Shown piece after piece: positions 3,012-5,882 of a DNA stretch of 5,882 bases. The stretch comes from Chloroflexota bacterium (GTDB taxonomy: Bacteria; Chloroflexota; Limnocylindria; Limnocylindrales; CSP1-4): the NCBI GenBank assembly GCA_021786915.1, contig JAJYMP010000343.1, positions 1 to 5,882 of the forward strand, given 5' to 3'. A program made the translations under genes and the position numbers. The notes under the pieces were generated by a model. That model did no database searches. It saw only the letters and a list, made by a program, of their open reading frames with translations, and was not told the origin of the DNA. Within the stretch, counting starts at the first letter, position 1, and every line of letters starts with the position of its first letter.

Positions 3012-5882
3012 TTGCCCGTTGACCGCGATCCTGGGAGTCGTCCCGCCCGGTCGGATCGCGACCGCATCGCGGTTGTGGTGCCGGCGAAGGTTCGCGCCCC
3101 GGTCCTGGATGCGCTGCCACGCGAGCGGCTCGAGGCCGTCCTCGCGCGTGCGTCGGCCCGGCGCCTCGTACTCGTCATCGCCCCCGCGGGCTCGGGCAAG
3201 ACAACGCTGCTCGCCCGGTTCGCCGCGACGTGTGGCGCCCCGGTCGCCTGGTACCGCGCTGAGGCGCTCGACCGCGACGAGCCGACCCTCGTTCGCCACC
3301 TCGAGGCGGCGCTGCTGGGCGCGATTCCGGGTCTGCGGGGAGGCTGGGCGGGGATCGACGACCTGGTCAGTGCGCTCGAGGCGCGTCCCGCCGAGCGCGT
3401 GGTGCTCGTGGTCGACGACTTCCACGCGCTCGAGGGCTCCGAGGCCGAGGCCGCGTTCGGCCGGCTCGTGGACTTCGCGCCCGCTTCGCTCTCGATCCTG
3501 GTCGGCGGCCGCGTCATCCCCGGGTTGAACCTGAGCCGGATACGCGTCGGCGGCGGCCTGCTCGAAGTGGGGCCCGAGGACCTGCGCTTCCGCTCCTGGG
3601 AGGTTGAGGAGCTCTACCGCGACGTCTATCACGATCCGGTGCCCCCCGGGATCCTCGCCGACCTCACGCGCCGAACGGAGGGCTGGGCCGCGGGCCTGCA
3701 GCTCTTCCATCTGGCGTCAGCCGGCAAGCCCGCGGAGGAGCGGCGGAGGCTGCTGGCGGCGGTGGGCACCCAGAGCCGCATGGTGCGTGAATACCTGGCC
3801 CGCAACGTGCTCGCGGAGCTCCCGGCCGAGCTGCGGGTCTTCCTGCGCGAGACCTGCGTCCTGGGACGCCTCTCGGGGCCGCTCTGCGACCGGTTCCGCG
3901 GGGCGGACGGCAGCGAGGCGCTCCTCGAGGAGCTCGTGCGGCGCGGGGTGTTCACGGTGCCGGTCGAGGACGCCGACGGCGTCTACCGGTACCACGAGGT
4001 CCTCCGCTCCTACCTCGACCGCCTCATGGTCAGCGAGCTGGGCGAGGAGGAGGCTCGGGCCCGCCACGCGCGGGCCGCGGCGCTGCTCGAGGCGGACGGG
4101 GCCCTCACTGAGGCACTCACGGCCTGGTCGCGCGCTGAGGACTGGGTTGCCGTGGACCGGCTGCTGCGGGTTCGCGGGGATCGGCTGGTGGCCAGCGGCC
4201 ATGGCTGGGTCGAGAGCCTGCCGCCAGCCCTCGTCCGGCACGAGCCGTGGCTCATGCTCGCGGCCGCCCGCCAGGCGCGCGCGGACGGGCGGTGGCTCGC
4301 CGCCCTGGACTGGTACGGGCGGGCCGAGGCGGGGTTCGGAGCGGCGGCACCGGCTGTGGCGTGTCGGCAGGAGCGGCTGGTGCTCGCGGCCTGGCTGGAC
4401 CCGGCGACGCCGATGCCGGCCCACTGGACAGGCCCCCTCCGAGCCGGCCTGGTGCGCGAGCCTGCCGCCGTTGCCCGGGATGCCGCGGCCTCAGACGAGC
4501 GCCATCGGCCGCTGGTCCGCGGGCTCCTGTGGCTCGCCTCCGGCAATCTCCCCGAGGCCGTCCGCTGGCTGCGCCTGGCCCGCGAGGTCCCGGAGCTCGA
4601 CCCGTCGCTCACTGCCGCTGCGGCCATGGGCCTCGCTGCCGCGCAGCTCCTCGCCGGCGAGCCGGGTGCCCTGGCGGCTGTCGCGGAAGCGGTCGAGCTG
4701 GCCGAGCGGGCCGGCGCCGTGTGGCTCGCGAGGCTGGGGCGCGAGCTGGCCCAGCGGCAGACCCGGGTGAGCCCGGCAGCGGACAGGGCTGGACCCGATG
4801 CCGCGAGCACGGGTGCCGACCCTGGCGAGGATCCGTGGGGCGGCGCCCTGCGCGGCCTCGCGACGGCTTGGTTTGACGGCAGGACCGGCTGGGCCGACGG
4901 GCCGCAGGCGACCGATGTCGAGAGGGGCGCCGAGCCGCGAGTCGAGGCGGCCGAGGCTGCCGCCGTCGCCTTCCGACGGCTGGGCTCAGGTGCGCTCGAG
5001 GCCTGGGCCCGCGGGCTGGCCGCGCTGGCGTTCGCCGACGCCGACCCGGACGCCGCCCGAGATGCCGCGCTGGGCGCCGAGGCCCAGGCCCGGTCAGCGG
5101 GCACCCCCGGGGCGCGACTGCCCGCGTACCGGGCGCTCGAGCGCGTCGATCCGGCACGTGCGGCCGACTACGCTCAGATGGCCGCAGGCGTGGAGGCGGA
5201 GACGGGTCTAGCGCTGCCCGGCCCGCGCCCTGCGCCCGCCCGGGCGGTGCCCGTCGGACCGGCGCCGACGGCCCCGGCTGCGCGAGGCGCGCCCGCGCCC
5301 GACATCCGGATCTCGACGCTGGGCGGGTTCGCAATCACTGTGGACGGGCGTCCCGTGGACCTCTCGCCGCTCAAGCCACGGGCTCGGGCGCTGCTCCACC
5401 TCCTGGCAATCCACGCCCCGAAGGCCGTCCACCGCGAGGTCCTCCAGGAGGCTCTCTGGCCTGATACAGACGCGGCGACCGGGGCTCGAAGCCTCCAGGT
5501 GGGCGTGTCGGCGATACGCGGCGCACTCCTGGCGTGCGGGCCGTGCCTCACGGTGGCCCGCGAGGGCGACGCCTATCGGCTCGTGGTGCCCGACGAGGCG
5601 CTCGACCTCCGGCGCCTCGAGCGCGCGCTGGCCGCCGCTCGCGACGGCAGTGTGCATCGCGGGACGACCGCGGATGGCTACCTCCCGGTTCTGGACCGGC
5701 TTGCCGCGGAACTCCTGCCCGAGGACGGCCCAGCCGACTGGGTTGTCGAGCGTCGCGAGCAGCTGCGGGTGCTGGGCGTGGCGGCTGCCGTGTCGGCGGC
5801 CCGGGGTGCGCTTGCAGCGGGCGATTACGAGGCGGGGGTGCGGGTGTGCTGGGCCGGCCTCGCGCTCGATCGGTACCACGAC
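3012..5882 (+). CDS. MalT-like STAND ATPase fused to C-terminal SARP-type DNA-binding and BTAD domains (3' end outside window)
   Basis: One uninterrupted frame of 957 codons reaches the window edge. Residue numbers assume TTG 3012; GTG 3075 or 3078 are alternatives, and conserved sequence begins around VPAKVRAP (23-30). The N-terminal STAND NTPase has Walker A APAGSGKT (57-64), Walker B VLVVDDFH (131-138), the sensor arginine of VGGR (R167), DLRF (190-193), the MalT-family TEGWAAGLQL (222-231) and the winged-helix motif YRYHEVLRSYL (around H328). A helical, probably TPR-like region runs from about 345 to 734, broken by a Gly/Asp/Ala-rich stretch at 587-608. An Ala/Pro-rich linker (735-764) leads to an OmpR/SARP-type winged helix (about 765-860, with ALWPD at 814-818) and a BTAD domain (from about 864, with W910). 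The BTAD is cut off near LALDRYHD, probably some tens of residues before its end. By family knowledge this is a cytoplasmic, nucleotide-dependent transcription activator whose repeats sense a ligand or partner. Inducer and targets are unknown. A CGPC motif (842-845) in the DNA-binding domain is unusual. Confidence 0.88.
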   Translation, partial: MPVDRDPGSRPARSDRDRIAVVVPAKVRAPVLDALPRERLEAVLARASARRLVLVIAPAGSGKTTLLARFAATCGAPVAWYRAEALDRDEPTLVRHLEAALLGAIPGLRGGWAGIDDLVSALEARPAERVVLVVDDFHALEGSEAEAAFGRLVDFAPASLSILVGGRVIPGLNLSRIRVGGGLLEVGPEDLRFRSWEVEELYRDVYHDPVPPGILADLTRRTEGWAAGLQLFHLASAGKPAEERRRLLAAVGTQSRMVREYLARNVLAELPAELRVFLRETCVLGRLSGPLCDRFRGADGSEALLEELVRRGVFTVPVEDADGVYRYHEVLRSYLDRLMVSELGEEEARARHARAAALLEADGALTEALTAWSRAEDWVAVDRLLRVRGDRLVASGHGWVESLPPALVRHEPWLMLAAARQARADGRWLAALDWYGRAEAGFGAAAPAVACRQERLVLAAWLDPATPMPAHWTGPLRAGLVREPAAVARDAAASDERHRPLVRGLLWLASGNLPEAVRWLRLAREVPELDPSLTAAAAMGLAAAQLLAGEPGALAAVAEAVELAERAGAVWLARLGRELAQRQTRVSPAADRAGPDAASTGADPGEDPWGGALRGLATAWFDGRTGWADGPQATDVERGAEPRVEAAEAAAVAFRRLGSGALEAWARGLAALAFADADPDAARDAALGAEAQARSAGTPGARLPAYRALERVDPARAADYAQMAAGVEAETGLALPGPRPAPARAVPVGPAPTAPAARGAPAPDIRISTLGGFAITVDGRPVDLSPLKPRARALLHLLAIHAPKAVHREVLQEALWPDTDAATGARSLQVGVSAIRGALLACGPCLTVAREGDAYRLVVPDEALDLRRLERALAAARDGSVHRGTTADGYLPVLDRLAAELLPEDGPADWVVERREQLRVLGVAAAVSAARGALAAGDYEAGVRVCWAGLALDRYHD

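Noticed and set aside
3019..4770. Long + frames at 3019-3528, 3604-4770 and 4247-4876 over the regulator gene
   Set aside because: Their translations are Arg/Ser/Pro/Gly-rich without motifs, while the overlapping frame with codons beginning at positions divisible by three gives Walker A, Walker B, GWAAGLQ and BTAD motifs without interruption.
3717..5879. Several long antisense open frames (for example 4010-5104, 4609-5334, 5208-5879)
   Set aside because: Low-complexity Arg/Ala/Pro/Ser-rich products with no recognisable domain. They are expected opposite strongly GC3-biased coding sequence.
1..5882. CRISPR array, tRNA, rRNA, insertion sequence, attachment site or phage-like genes
   Set aside because: No spaced direct repeats, cloverleaf structures, transposase or integrase motifs or terminal inverted repeats were seen on either strand.

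Overview
The window is very GC-rich, with strong G/C at third codon positions. It carries three genes, all on the + strand: the last codons of a pyruvate phosphate dikinase (PPDK) gene, a complete membrane-anchored PAS/GAF/EAL protein, and a large regulator that runs off the right edge. The base composition, the presence of PPDK, the actinobacterial/chloroflexotal style of the EAL domain and the STAND-BTAD regulator suggest a high-GC Actinobacteriota or Chloroflexota (for example Limnocylindria-like) chromosome. This lineage call is an inference and cannot be settled from the window.

Layout. Positions 1-91 hold the PPDK C-terminus. A 153-nt gap follows, with two consecutive hairpins; the second has a 14-bp perfect stem and is a convincing intrinsic terminator, so the next gene very likely has its own promoter. 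Positions 245-2863 encode an 872-residue protein with two N-terminal membrane helices, three PAS domains, a GAF domain and an EAL cyclic-di-GMP phosphodiesterase domain. Every catalytic position I can map is intact and there is no GGDEF domain. A 148-nt gap (2864-3011) contains an imperfect GC-rich hairpin just upstream of a Shine-Dalgarno-like GGGGAG. From about 3012 to the right edge runs one uninterrupted frame encoding a MalT-like STAND ATPase, a helical-repeat region, an Ala/Pro-rich linker, an OmpR-type winged helix and most of a bacterial transcriptional activation domain (BTAD).

How they may work together. PPDK (pyruvate/PEP interconversion) appears transcriptionally separated from the other two. 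The phosphodiesterase would link membrane or cytoplasmic signals to cyclic-di-GMP breakdown. The following regulator would be a one-protein signal-responsive transcription factor. Their shared strand and modest spacing allow co-transcription, but the sequence does not prove it. I found no tRNA, rRNA, CRISPR, insertion sequence, attachment site or clear sigma-70 promoter. The most notable items are the fused STAND-SARP architecture, a CGPC motif inside its DNA-binding domain, and the structured leader and uncertain start of that gene.
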